64,000 nucleotides of DNA from M3007 sp044226205 (GTDB lineage: Bacteria; Bacteroidota; Bacteroidia; Chitinophagales; Saprospiraceae): the NCBI GenBank assembly GCA_044226205.1, contig JBGAHL010000005.1:160855-224854 (forward strand). The letters run 5' to 3'. Below, one piece after another: positions 1 to 8,352 of the stretch; the first letter of the stretch is position 1; each line of letters starts with the position of its first letter. The notes beneath the pieces are model-generated. The model saw only the letters and a list, made by a program, of their open reading frames with translations, had not been told where the DNA came from and searched no databases. A program made the position numbers and the translations under genes.

Positions 1-831
1 CTGAAAAACGGCGCATTCCCCGGCGGCAAACTGGGGCGCCCCTCCCCTGCTCCCAGCGTTTTCAATACCAGTCAGATTTTATTCGGGTTAAGCGCCTGTT
101 TGCCCCTTGAAATGCATCCCGAGGTCCTCGAATCATCCATCCGACGCGCGCTGGTTTGGTTGCTCGAACAGCTCGACGCGGATGGCGCCTGGCGAAAAGC
201 CGCTTATGTCGAGGGCTTTACGCCGAGTTATTACACCCGGGCAGTCTGGGCTGTTTTGTTAGCCGGTAATTCTATTCAAGACCTTGAAATAAAAGGTTTT
301 ATGCGCGAGGCGCTTGGATTTTACGCCCGGCGTTTTTTGCCCAACGGCGCCGTACAGGCTTGGGGTTTTCGCCCCGGCGAGCCGGCATTTACCCACACCA
401 TCGCTTACACGCTGGAAGGATTTTTGGAAAGCGCCCTGATTTTGCAGGATTCGCAGGTGAGCGAGCAGGTGCTGCACTCGGCGAAGACCTTGTACCGTCA
501 AGTTCAGCATGAGGGCGGACGTGTGGCGGGGCGCTACGACGAGCAGTGGCGGGGCGATTATTCCTTCGTCTGCGTCACCGGCCTTGCCCAGTTGTCGGTG
601 TTGTACACCCGTCTGGCACAGGAAGCGCAAGTGCCTGAATTCGAGCAATTTGCAAACGATTTATTGCAAAAAGCCCTCGATGCGCAATATCTGGGTGGAA
701 TAAAAGGCGCGTATGGCGCTTTGCCGGGGTCGCGGCCTTTTTGGGGGCCGTACCTGAGGTTTCGTTATCCCAACTGGGCCGCCAAATTTTTTCTGGATGC
801 TATGTGGATGCGCCGTCCAGCGCTTTTTTGA
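1..831 (+). CDS. Alpha/alpha-toroid (terpenoid-cyclase/prenyltransferase-like) protein, 5' truncated
   Basis: The reading frame is open to the left edge, so the start lies outside the window and only the C-terminal 276 codons are visible. The visible part contains repeated helix pairs with motifs such as FNTSQILFGL, DADGAWRKAAY and PSYYTRAVWAVL. These resemble the alpha/alpha-toroid repeats of the squalene-hopene cyclase and prenyltransferase superfamily, which also occur in uncharacterised proteins of polysaccharide loci. No DxDD cyclase motif is visible in this part. The last 32 bases overlap the 3' end of the convergent photolyase gene. The fold is fairly convincing, but the substrate and reaction cannot be stated. 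Confidence 0.6.
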   Translation: MKNGAFPGGKLGRPSPAPSVFNTSQILFGLSACLPLEMHPEVLESSIRRALVWLLEQLDADGAWRKAAYVEGFTPSYYTRAVWAVLLAGNSIQDLEIKGFMREALGFYARRFLPNGAVQAWGFRPGEPAFTHTIAYTLEGFLESALILQDSQVSEQVLHSAKTLYRQVQHEGGRVAGRYDEQWRGDYSFVCVTGLAQLSVLYTRLAQEAQVPEFEQFANDLLQKALDAQYLGGIKGAYGALPGSRPFWGPYLRFRYPNWAAKFFLDAMWMRRPALF

Positions 832-2149
832 ACACTTCGAGGCAACGAACGCGGGCAAAAGCATGATCAACAACGGGCTTCGGGTAAGCCGGGGTGCCAA
901 ATTCGGGTACCCAGCGCCTGATGTAACGCCCTTCGGGATCGAATTTTTTGGCCTGTTCCAGCGGGTTGAACACCCGGAAATACGGCGCTGCATCGGTGCC
1001 GCAGCCGGCGGCCCATTGCCAGCCGCCGGAATTGCTGGCCAGGTCGAAATCTAGGAGTTTTTGGGCAAAATAGGCCTCGCCCATTTGCCAGTTGATGAGC
1101 AGGTGTTTGGTCAGAAAACTCGCCACCACCATACGCACGCGGTTGTGCATGTAACCCGTCGCGTTCAGCTGGCGCATGCCCGCATCGACGAGCGGATAGC
1201 CGGTGCGCCCTTCGCACCATTTTTGGAAATCATCGGGCGCATTGCGCCAGGGAATCCGCGCATACTGCGCCTTGAAAGGCCCGTCGACGACGTGCGGAAA
1301 ATGCGCCAGAATCTGGCTGTAAAAGTCGCGCCAGATGAGTTCGTTCAGGTAAGTGTCGTTGAGCGCGCGCGCCGCACGTGCTTTTTCACGGATGCTGATC
1401 GTACCGAAGCGGAAGTGGATGCCGAGTTTCGAGGTGCCGTTGTCCAGCGCAGGCAGGTCGCGCGTTTTGTCGTACTGGCGAATCACCCCGCGTGGCACGG
1501 AATCGGGCGGAAATGGCGTTGCAGACGCGACAAAACCCATTTCTTCAAGCGTCGGAACGGGCAAAGGGGGGCTTTTGAAAAAAGCGGAAAAGTATGGTTC
1601 GGTCGGCCAGGATTTCAGGTAAAAAGACAAGGGGCCCTCATCTGTTTGCTCAACCCTGCTGTCGAGTTTGGCCAGCCATTTGCGGCTGTACGGCGTGAAA
1701 ACCGTGTAGGGTTTGCCGTCGTCTTTCAGCACCTCGCCGGCTTCGAAAATTACGTGGTCTTTGAAGGTGTGAAACGGCGCCTTGCGTTCGGCCAGCAAGG
1801 CAGCGACGGCCTGATCGCGCTTCAAGGCGTAGGGTTCGTAGTCGCGGTTGGTGAATACGGCGGCGATTTCGAATTCATTCAGCAGTTGTTGCCAGATTTC
1901 CGCGGGCCGGCCATAGCGCACGAGCATCGAGGCGCCCATATCGGCCAGTTTTTTTTGCAAGCCATTGATTTGCTGATGAATAAAAGTCACCCTGGCATCA
2001 TCGCGGTCGCTCAGATCGTCGAGTATTTCCCGGTCAAAAATAAACAGGGGCAAAACCGGGTACGGCGACCGAAGGGCGTGATACAAAGCGGCGTTGTCGT
2101 GCAAACGCAGGTCGCGGCGCAACCAGCAAACGGCGATTTTCTGTTTCAT
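800..2149 (-). CDS. phrB: Deoxyribodipyrimidine photolyase (cryptochrome/photolyase family)
   Basis: This is a light-dependent DNA repair enzyme that uses FADH- to split cyclobutane pyrimidine dimers. The protein has 449 residues, a normal length for class I photolyases. It begins with WLRRDLRLHDN, the hallmark of the N-terminal Rossmann-like antenna domain (about residues 4-160). The C-terminal FAD domain holds ELIWRDFYSQIL, the LDFDLASNSGGWQW segment and GTDAAPYFRVFNP, which form the flavin pocket and contact DNA. The stop lies inside the 3' end of the convergent toroid gene. DNA repair and blue-light signalling members share these motifs, but in bacteria a repair role is most likely. Confidence 0.95.
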   Translation of the reverse strand: MKQKIAVCWLRRDLRLHDNAALYHALRSPYPVLPLFIFDREILDDLSDRDDARVTFIHQQINGLQKKLADMGASMLVRYGRPAEIWQQLLNEFEIAAVFTNRDYEPYALKRDQAVAALLAERKAPFHTFKDHVIFEAGEVLKDDGKPYTVFTPYSRKWLAKLDSRVEQTDEGPLSFYLKSWPTEPYFSAFFKSPPLPVPTLEEMGFVASATPFPPDSVPRGVIRQYDKTRDLPALDNGTSKLGIHFRFGTISIREKARAARALNDTYLNELIWRDFYSQILAHFPHVVDGPFKAQYARIPWRNAPDDFQKWCEGRTGYPLVDAGMRQLNATGYMHNRVRMVVASFLTKHLLINWQMGEAYFAQKLLDFDLASNSGGWQWAAGCGTDAAPYFRVFNPLEQAKKFDPEGRYIRRWVPEFGTPAYPKPVVDHAFARVRCLEVFKKALDGAST

Positions 2150-2197
2150 CGTGCGGTAAAAAGCCTCAAAACAAGGAGAAACAGATTTGGTTGCAGA

Positions 2198-2488
2198 CTA
2201 GCGGATCACCACATCCTTGACGTACTCTTCCCCCATTTCTTCGTTGAGCAGGTGTTTAATTCTGTCGCGGGCGAAAAGCAATTCCTGTTTGAGCGGCGCG
2301 GAAAGAATGGTCAGGTAAAGGACGTTTTTTCGCACGGTGATACTGGACGTGTAGGTCGAAATGGTTTTGCCCATGACCTTTTCCCAGGCAGATTTCAGCC
2401 GGGTTTCGTCGAGCCCGGACTTCAACTGCATTTCCCGCAGCATGTCCTGCAAAGCCTCTTTCAGGGTGATGTCGTTCTTCTTGCGCAT
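2198..2488 (-). CDS. DUF721 (DciA-like) protein
   Basis: A 96-residue protein of the DUF721 family. Typical signatures are the N-terminal helix ITLKEALQDMLREM, then SAWEKVMGKTISTYT, and the C-terminal LKQELLFARDRIKHLLNE. DUF721 covers the DciA proteins, which help load the replicative helicase in bacteria lacking DnaC. Whether this short Bacteroidota form does so is inferred from the family only. It starts 9 bases after the stop of the MFS transporter on the same strand, so the two are probably cotranscribed, without an obvious functional link. Confidence 0.85.
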   Translation of the reverse strand: MRKKNDITLKEALQDMLREMQLKSGLDETRLKSAWEKVMGKTISTYTSSITVRKNVLYLTILSAPLKQELLFARDRIKHLLNEEMGEEYVKDVVIR

Positions 2489-2497
2489 GACGTGGCG

Positions 2498-3727
2498 TCA
2501 GGTCCTTTTTCTCAGGGAAAGGTACACGATCCAGCCCAAAACAAGGGTAAAACCCGAGGTCAGAATAGGCAGAGAACCATTAATACTGTTGAGGTAACCG
2601 GCGATGACCGGCGGAATCATTTGCCCGACGGAAACCATACTTTGGTTGATCCCCAAAACTTCTCCCTGTTCCTGTTTTTGCGCAAAGCTGCTCACCACGG
2701 TGGTCAGATTTGGGGAAGAAAGGCCTTGAAAAAGCGCTATAAACGGGTTGATCAGCAAAATTTGCCAAAGATTTTGCGCCAAAAGAATGGAAGGCATGGT
2801 AATGGCCAGCAAAATCAGGGAATAGCGCAAAACAGTCGTCGATGCTACTTTTTGTGAAAGCTTGCGCACCACAATAGCCTGGGTAATGACCAGCCAAATG
2901 CCGATCCAGCCGAAAATCAAGCCGATCTCCTTTTCTTTCATGCCAAAGCGCTGCAACAAATACACCGAGAAAAACTGCGTGAAAAATGAAAAACCCAGCG
3001 AAAAAAGCAGCGAAACCGTAAAAATGCCTTTAAGATTGGGCGATGTGAAAGCGCGCCGGACATTCAAAAGGCCTGTGAAAAAACTCACGCTGGACTGACG
3101 GGGATGCAGGTTGGTTTCAGGGAAATTTTTGAGCAACAAAAGGATGTTCAAAGCCGTAAGACCGGCCGTGAACCAAAACGGCGTCGCATGATTGAACCAC
3201 GACGAGATATTGCTGTCGGCAAGAATACCGCCGATTGCCGGGCCCAGAATAAAACCCAGCCCGAAAGCCATGCCGATAAAGCCGAAATAACGCGGCCGCA
3301 ACTCCTGCTTGTCACTGGTGATATCCGAGATGGCCGAGTAAATGATGCTCACATTACCGCCGGTAAAACCCGGCAAAGCGCGACTGATGAACAACAAAAG
3401 CAGGTCTTTTCGCAAAATAGCCAACCCGAACAGCAAATAACCGACCAGCGTGCCGATCAGGGAAATCAGCAGCATGGGTCGGCGCCCGTAGCGGTCCGAC
3501 AAGGCGCCGAGCGCCGGCGCGCCGAAAAACTGCATGAACGGGTAAATGGCAATAAGATAGCCGTACAAAATGGAGCGCTGCGCCTGACTGGTATCCGCAG
3601 CCAAAATGCTGGTTTCTGGCGATAAAAACAGCGCGGGTAAAACAGGAATGATAATCCCGATACCCAACATATCCAGAAAAATGGTCAGGAAAATGGGCAG
3701 CAGCGGGGTCTTGGAAGATTCGGACAT
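2498..3727 (-). CDS. MFS transporter (TetA/multidrug-efflux-like)
   Basis: A 409-residue inner-membrane protein with about 12 hydrophobic segments. The major-facilitator motif GALSDRYGRRPMLL lies between helices 2 and 3, and the first helix contains DMLGIGIIIPVLP, as in TetA-type drug:proton antiporters. I chose the ATG that gives MSESSKTPLL because a GGAG lies 8 bases upstream of it. An earlier in-frame start would add nine polar residues (MLVCKRSAI). The substrate cannot be told from sequence. The DUF721 gene follows closely. Confidence 0.88.
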   Translation of the reverse strand: MSESSKTPLLPIFLTIFLDMLGIGIIIPVLPALFLSPETSILAADTSQAQRSILYGYLIAIYPFMQFFGAPALGALSDRYGRRPMLLISLIGTLVGYLLFGLAILRKDLLLLFISRALPGFTGGNVSIIYSAISDITSDKQELRPRYFGFIGMAFGLGFILGPAIGGILADSNISSWFNHATPFWFTAGLTALNILLLLKNFPETNLHPRQSSVSFFTGLLNVRRAFTSPNLKGIFTVSLLFSLGFSFFTQFFSVYLLQRFGMKEKEIGLIFGWIGIWLVITQAIVVRKLSQKVASTTVLRYSLILLAITMPSILLAQNLWQILLINPFIALFQGLSSPNLTTVVSSFAQKQEQGEVLGINQSMVSVGQMIPPVIAGYLNSINGSLPILTSGFTLVLGWIVYLSLRKRT

Positions 3728-3821
3728 GATGGCACTCCGTTTGCAGACGAGCAATTGTAGGCCCGAAAGATAGGTTGGGTATATTTGCGCAAGGCAAGTA
3801 TCTGTGGTGATTCACTTTTTG

Positions 3822-3850
3822 TTTGAAACAATCCTGAAAGGGTAATTTTG
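3822..3850 (+). promoter_or_regulatory. Candidate Bacteroidota promoter (TTTG / TAATTTTG)
   Basis: TTTG at 3822-3825 and TAATTTTG at 3843-3850 match the -33 and -7 elements of Bacteroidota sigma-ABfr promoters, with 17 bases between them. The start codon of the nucleoside phosphorylase is at 3858, which would leave only a few bases of leader. A second match, TATATTTG at 3780-3787 with TTG at 3755-3757, could give a leader of about 65 bases. Either could be the real one. Confidence 0.45.
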
Positions 3851-3857
3851 GCTGAGT

Positions 3858-4754
3858 ATGACACAAATAAAACAATCTGAATTGATTATAAATCCTGACG
3901 GCAGTATTTACCACCTCGCATTGCGTCCGGAAGACATCGCTCCGATCATCATCACCGTGGGCGACCAGAATCGGGTGGAAAAAATCAGCCGGCGTTTCGA
4001 TGCGGTAGAGCACCGCGCTGCGCATCGGGAATTTGTCACGCACACCGGCCGCCTGGGCAAAACGCGCATCAGCGTACTGTCGACCGGCATCGGCCCCGAC
4101 AACATCGATATTGTGCTCAACGAACTGGACGCACTCGTCAACATCGATTTTGCGACACGAATGCCGCACGAGCGCCACAGCAGTCTGGCCCTGATCCGCG
4201 TGGGCACCACGGGCGGCTTGCAGGCCGATATTCCGGTGGATAGTCTGGTAGCCAGCGACGGGGCGGTCGGTTTCGATGGCCTGCTCCATTTTTACGATGC
4301 GCCCCTGCTGCACAACCATCCCTTGCTGGATGCGCTGCGCGCGCACGGCCGCGAACGGTTCAACTGGAATTTCCCCGTCGCCCCCTATTTCGCGGAGAGC
4401 GACCCTGCGTTGATGAACTTTTTTGCCGATGATTTTGCCTTGGGAATCACCGCGACCAATCCCGGCTTTTACGGTCCGCAAGGCCGCCAGCTGCGGGCGC
4501 CGTTGAAGGTCCCGGACTACATTCGGATGTTGCAAAGCTTTGATTATGAAGGCAGAAAGTTTGTCAATCTGGAAATGGAAACCTCGGCATTGTTCGGCCT
4601 CTCCGCGCTGCTGGGGCATCGCGCCGCTTCGTTGAGCGTGGTACTGGCCAACCGGGCAGACGGCACGTTCAGCGCCGACCCCGACCGCGCCGTCGAGCGA
4701 CTGATAGACCGTTTGCTGGAAAAAATTTCTGCCGGATTGCCCGTCAGCGCCTAA
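3858..4754 (+). CDS. Nucleoside phosphorylase (PNP/UDP family, uridine-phosphorylase-like)
   Basis: A 298-residue protein of the PNP_UDP_1 family, which cleaves nucleosides with phosphate to a base and (deoxy)ribose 1-phosphate for salvage. The phosphate and ribose pocket segments are recognisable: IITVGDQNRVEKI near residue 30, STGIGPDNIDIVLNEL near 75, and VGTTGGLQ near 115. The nucleoside-binding loop VNLEMETSALFGLSALLGHRA is near residue 236; its glutamates and methionine contact the ribose. The loops resemble uridine phosphorylase more than purine enzymes, but the base preference is uncertain. The gene is monocistronic, with its own promoter candidates upstream. Confidence 0.85.
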   Translation: MTQIKQSELIINPDGSIYHLALRPEDIAPIIITVGDQNRVEKISRRFDAVEHRAAHREFVTHTGRLGKTRISVLSTGIGPDNIDIVLNELDALVNIDFATRMPHERHSSLALIRVGTTGGLQADIPVDSLVASDGAVGFDGLLHFYDAPLLHNHPLLDALRAHGRERFNWNFPVAPYFAESDPALMNFFADDFALGITATNPGFYGPQGRQLRAPLKVPDYIRMLQSFDYEGRKFVNLEMETSALFGLSALLGHRAASLSVVLANRADGTFSADPDRAVERLIDRLLEKISAGLPVSA

Positions 4755-4850
4755 CTTCACAACGGATTTCAAGCCCCCTCTTTTTCATTGTTTTGAAATG
4801 AATTTCAGGGCTGGAGATACCTTTTATTCACCATCAAATTGACCAGGTTT

Positions 4851-5309
4851 ATGAACACAATGAGTATGCCCGGCCTGCGCGGCTGGTTGTTTTCCCTGAG
4901 TTTCCTCTTGCTCGGATTTGGCTTGATGCTGCAATCCTGCTCGCCCAAATGCGACGTGCTCAACATCAATACGGCCACCAATCTCGCCACCGAACTGCCG
5001 GCGATGATGTCGAAGGCTTCCACTAAAAAATTCAGCCAGGAAGATGCCGACAAGGTGTTGAAACCCCTGGCCGAAGCCGTGGAACGCGCCAAAAACACGC
5101 CGCGCAACAAGGATTCCGCCGAGCAATGGCGCCTTTTGCAGGACGATATCGTCAAGCCTTTCTTCGACCTTTGGAAAGACAAAGGCAAACTCGACGCCGA
5201 CTATGTCAAGGTCTCGCAAGGTCAGGTTCAGCGCAGTCTTGAATCCATTGCCCGCGCTGAAAAATCGAAGCGGGGCGATTGCAAGTCTATGCCCGACAGC
5301 AGCAACTAA
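4851..5309 (+). CDS. Small predicted lipoprotein
   Basis: A 152-residue protein with an N-terminal hydrophobic stretch ending in the lipobox LQSC (Cys30), so it is probably exported and lipid-anchored. The mature part is lysine-rich and largely helical and has no recognised domain. I use the ATG at 4851; a TTG at 4839 would add four residues. The next gene, a small helical protein, begins 31 bases downstream and the pair ends at a shared terminator, so they look like a two-gene operon. A weak promoter candidate (TTG at 4793-4795, TACCTTTT at 4818-4825) lies upstream. Function unknown. Confidence 0.7.
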   Translation: MNTMSMPGLRGWLFSLSFLLLGFGLMLQSCSPKCDVLNINTATNLATELPAMMSKASTKKFSQEDADKVLKPLAEAVERAKNTPRNKDSAEQWRLLQDDIVKPFFDLWKDKGKLDADYVKVSQGQVQRSLESIARAEKSKRGDCKSMPDSSN

Positions 5310-5339
5310 TCCCTTCCACCTTAAACACATCAACCAGTC

Positions 5340-5696
5340 ATGGCAAAAAGAAAATACAGCGACGACGACGTCAAAAAAGCATTGCAGGACGTCGACGATC
5401 AAATTGTCGGCATGGTCGACGAGTTTGTCAACCGCCGTAAAAAAGCATACGTGAAGGCAGCCCAGGCGTTGCGCAACCGTATGGAAAAACAGGCTATCGA
5501 GTTCAGCGAGTTGCTGGCCGAGGGCAAAATCACGGTCGATCTTTTCCAAATGCTCATCAAACAAAGCGCGGCAGAAGCGAAAATCGAGGTTCTGGAACAG
5601 TCCGTGGTATCGCGCGCCAAATTTGACGAACTGGTGGAAAAAGTGGCAATTAAAGTAGCCAAGACCTTGATCCCCATCGTATTAGGCGCCTTGTAA
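5340..5696 (+). CDS. Small helical protein of unknown function
   Basis: A 118-residue protein with no signal peptide. It is almost entirely charged amphipathic helix (for example DDDVKKALQDVDDQIVGMV and KKAYVKAAQALRNRMEKQ). The last 25 residues are more hydrophobic (VEKVAIKVAKTLIPIVLGAL) and could contact a membrane or partner. It is the second gene after the small lipoprotein and is followed directly by an intrinsic terminator. I do not recognise the family. The partner relationship with the lipoprotein is inferred from spacing only. Confidence 0.65.
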   Translation: MAKRKYSDDDVKKALQDVDDQIVGMVDEFVNRRKKAYVKAAQALRNRMEKQAIEFSELLAEGKITVDLFQMLIKQSAAEAKIEVLEQSVVSRAKFDELVEKVAIKVAKTLIPIVLGAL

Positions 5697-5734
5697 TTTC
5701 CGGCAGGTCAATCACTTCACCAACTCATACTTCC

Positions 5735-5762
5735 GGCCCGCTGCACAGCGGGCCATTTTTTT
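5735..5762 (+). terminator. Intrinsic terminator
   Basis: An 8-bp perfect stem, GGCCCGCT with AGCGGGCC around the loop GCAC (5735-5754), is followed by one A and seven T residues. It closes the two-gene unit 4851-5696. Confidence 0.85.
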
Positions 5763-5777
5763 AAACATCGAACCGCC

Positions 5778-6767
5778 ATGAAAATTTTTACCGCTTTTGC
5801 ACTTTTCCTGCTATCGTTCAGCCTTTCTGCCCAGCACACCTTTTCCATCGTCGCCATCGATACGATCACCGGCGAGGTAGGCAGCGCCGGCGCTTCCTGC
5901 CTCGATGACATTACGTTTCCGGGCAGCGGCGGCGCCATCATTATCAGCGATTTGCTTCCGGGCAAGGGCGCGATTCATACCCAGTCTTTTTGGCTGGAAG
6001 CCAATCAGAACAACGCCCGGCTGAAAATGCAGGAAGGCCTGGCGCCCGATGAAATTTTGCTCTGGCTCAAACAAAACGACCCCGAAGGACTGTTCGGCGC
6101 TCAAAAAAGGCAGTACGGCATCGTCGATTTCGATCCGCAGGGGCACCCGCGCTCCGCAGCCTTTACGGGCAACAGCTGCTTCGACTGGAAAGGGCATCGT
6201 GTCGGCGCCAACTACTCGATTCAGGGCAATATTCTACTAGGCCCGGAAGTCGTAGACAGCATGGAAGCGCGTTTTCTGGCCGCCGAAGGTTCTTTGTCCG
6301 ATAAACTGATGGCTGCCTTGCAGGGCGCAAACATGGTGGGCGCCGATACCCGCTGCACCGATAATGGAACTTCTTCGCTTTCCGCTTTTCTCCGGGTAGC
6401 ACAGCCGGGCGACGACGATAACCTGTACTGGCTCGATCTCAATGTGCCATCCTTGCCGACCGGCATGGAGCCGATCGATTCGCTTCAAAACCTGTACAAC
6501 GAATGGAAAGCGCTGGCAAGCACCGAGCCTGTTCCGCTGGAATTTCAACTTTGCCCCAATCCCGCCAAATCACAGATCACCCTGAATGTAAATGCGGCCG
6601 ACAGCCGGGTGGAAATATACGATACCATGGGCAGGCCCGTGTTTTCATCCGCGCTGATAGCCGGGGAAAACCGCCTCTCCCCTGCCCTCCTGCCCGGGAT
6701 TTATTGGGTGCAGGTGACTGCACCGTCGAGGTATCGCCAAAGCCGTGTGCTGGTGTGGCTTGATTAA
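5778..6767 (+). CDS. Secreted DUF1028 (Ntn-hydrolase-like) protein with T9SS sorting domain
   Basis: A 329-residue exported protein with signal peptide MKIFTAFALFLLSFSLSAQ. The DUF1028 domain covers about residues 20-215 (HTFSIVAIDTITGEVGSAG at its start). This family has an Ntn-hydrolase-like fold but no firmly assigned reaction. A linker leads to a C-terminal type A sorting domain (about 255-329), with CPNPAKSQITLNV, VEIYDTMGRPV and LPGIYWVQV, which marks cargo of the type IX secretion system. The protein is therefore expected on the cell surface or in the medium. It follows a terminator and precedes miaB. Confidence 0.87.
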   Translation: MKIFTAFALFLLSFSLSAQHTFSIVAIDTITGEVGSAGASCLDDITFPGSGGAIIISDLLPGKGAIHTQSFWLEANQNNARLKMQEGLAPDEILLWLKQNDPEGLFGAQKRQYGIVDFDPQGHPRSAAFTGNSCFDWKGHRVGANYSIQGNILLGPEVVDSMEARFLAAEGSLSDKLMAALQGANMVGADTRCTDNGTSSLSAFLRVAQPGDDDNLYWLDLNVPSLPTGMEPIDSLQNLYNEWKALASTEPVPLEFQLCPNPAKSQITLNVNAADSRVEIYDTMGRPVFSSALIAGENRLSPALLPGIYWVQVTAPSRYRQSRVLVWLD

Positions 6768-6832
6768 GGCCGCTCTCAGGGTGTGCCATGCAAACCCGAC
6801 ACGACTTTTATTTGTTATGCTCCCTTCACGTC

Positions 6833-6859
6833 TGACAATTTGTCATTTTGTCGGACAAA
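6833..6859. promoter_or_regulatory. Two adjacent perfect palindromes, operator-like
   Basis: TGACAATTTGTCA (6833-6845) and TTTGTCGGACAAA (6847-6859) are both perfect 13-base palindromes sharing TTGTC/GACAA half-sites. Their centres are 14 bases apart. They cover the likely -33 region of the miaB promoter, as expected for a dimeric repressor or activator. The regulator is not identified. Confidence 0.55.
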
Positions 6860-6873
6860 TTTACCTACCTTTG
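6840..6873 (+). promoter_or_regulatory. Candidate promoter of the miaB operon
   Basis: TACCTTTG at 6866-6873 fits the TAnnTTTG box. TTG at 6840-6842 (23-base spacing) or at 6848-6850 (15) could be the -33 element. The start codon of miaB is 28 bases after the box. The paired palindromes overlap the -33 region. Confidence 0.5.
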
Positions 6874-6901
6874 CGGCGCAAAATCGCAATAAACAACCGT
6901 T

Positions 6902-8332
6902 ATGTACGACAGCAATCCAACGATTGAGGGCGTTAAGACCATCGACGAGGCCAAGCAGGGCAGCGTATTTTTTCAACAACAACCGACGGGACAGCCGGAA
7001 GGAGCAAGGAAATATTACATCGAAAGCTACGGCTGCCAGATGAATTTCAGCGATTCGGAAATCGTGGCCAGCATCCTGAGCGATATGGGCTACGCTTCCA
7101 CACGCAACATGGAGGAAAGCGACCTGATCCTGATCAACACCTGCTCCATTCGCGAAAAAGCGGAAGAAACGGTGCGCAAACGGCTGCGGGTTTTCGAAAC
7201 GGTCAAACAACAACGGCCTGGCGCCCTGGTGGGTATTTTGGGCTGCATGGCCGAACGTTTGAAAAAGAAACTGCTCGAGGAAGAAAAACTCGTCGACCTG
7301 GTCGTGGGCCCCGACGCCTATCGCGACCTGCCTTCGCTGATTGGCGGCGCCGAAGAGGGCGACCGTATGGTCAACGTATTGCTCAGCCGGGAGGAGACCT
7401 ATGCCGACATCAGCCCCGTTCGCCTCGAATCGAACGGCGTGACGGCTTTTATCTCCATCATGCGGGGCTGCGACAACATGTGCTCCTTTTGCGTCGTGCC
7501 TTTTACAAGGGGCCGAGAGCGCTCCCGCGACGCATTCAGCATCGTCGCGGAGGCAAGCGATTTGTTTAACAAAGGCTACCGCGAAGTGACCCTGCTGGGC
7601 CAAAACGTGGACTCTTACAAGTGGGAAAACCCCGAGACTGGCCTGGTGGTCAACTTCGCCAACTTGCTCGACATGACGGCCGGCATCCACCCCGACCTTC
7701 GGGTGCGGTTCAGCACCAGTCACCCCAAAGACATGACAGACGAGGTGCTGCACGTGATGGCCCGCCACGAAAACATCTGCAAATACATCCATTTGCCAGT
7801 GCAGTCCGGCAACTCGCGCATCCTCGAACTGATGAACCGCACGTACGACCGCACGTGGTATGAAGACCGCATTCGCGCGATTCGCAGCATCCTGCCCGAC
7901 GCGGCGGTGTCGAGCGACATCATCACGGGCTTTTGCTCCGAAACCGAGGAAGAACATCAGGACACCCTTTCCATCGTGGAATGGGCCGGTTTTTCCATGT
8001 CCTACATGTTCTTTTATTCCGAACGCCCGGGCACGCTGGCGGCGCGCAAATACCCCGACGATATTCCCGAGGACGTCAAAAAACGCCGGTTGAACGAGGT
8101 AATCCGTTTACAAACGGCTGTTTCGCTGCAACACAACCGCAAGGACATCGGCAAGACTTTTAAAGTGCTGATCGAAGGCGACTCGCGAAAATCGGCCGCC
8201 GACTTCTGCGGACGGAACACTCAAAACAAAATGGTCGTCTTTCCCAAAAAAGACGGCTTGAAACCCGGCGATTACGTGATGGTCAAAATTCGCGAAGCGA
8301 CCAGCGCAACCCTGCTCGGCGATATCGTTTAA
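6902..8332 (+). CDS. miaB: tRNA-2-methylthio-N6-dimethylallyladenosine synthase
   Basis: A radical-SAM methylthiotransferase that adds a methylthio group to i6A37 of tRNAs reading UNN codons. The 476-residue protein has the full family layout. An N-terminal UPF0004 domain carries Cys45, Cys81 and Cys115, which hold the auxiliary 4Fe-4S cluster. The radical-SAM core has CDNMCSFC (Cys190, 194, 197). A C-terminal TRAM domain includes FKVLIEGDSRKSA. An N-terminal tail of about 35 residues precedes the catalytic part, as in other Bacteroidota MiaB proteins. The genes that follow, a small exported protein and a sigma-54 activator, are close enough to be cotranscribed. Confidence 0.96.
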   Translation: MYDSNPTIEGVKTIDEAKQGSVFFQQQPTGQPEGARKYYIESYGCQMNFSDSEIVASILSDMGYASTRNMEESDLILINTCSIREKAEETVRKRLRVFETVKQQRPGALVGILGCMAERLKKKLLEEEKLVDLVVGPDAYRDLPSLIGGAEEGDRMVNVLLSREETYADISPVRLESNGVTAFISIMRGCDNMCSFCVVPFTRGRERSRDAFSIVAEASDLFNKGYREVTLLGQNVDSYKWENPETGLVVNFANLLDMTAGIHPDLRVRFSTSHPKDMTDEVLHVMARHENICKYIHLPVQSGNSRILELMNRTYDRTWYEDRIRAIRSILPDAAVSSDIITGFCSETEEEHQDTLSIVEWAGFSMSYMFFYSERPGTLAARKYPDDIPEDVKKRRLNEVIRLQTAVSLQHNRKDIGKTFKVLIEGDSRKSAADFCGRNTQNKMVVFPKKDGLKPGDYVMVKIREATSATLLGDIV

Positions 8333-8352
8333 ACCCTTCATTACACCCGATT

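Noticed and set aside
1061..2857. Long open frame (598 codons) on the plus strand
   Set aside because: It runs antisense to photolyase and DUF721, which have convincing family motifs. It has no recognisable domain and reflects codon bias of the GC-rich opposite strand.
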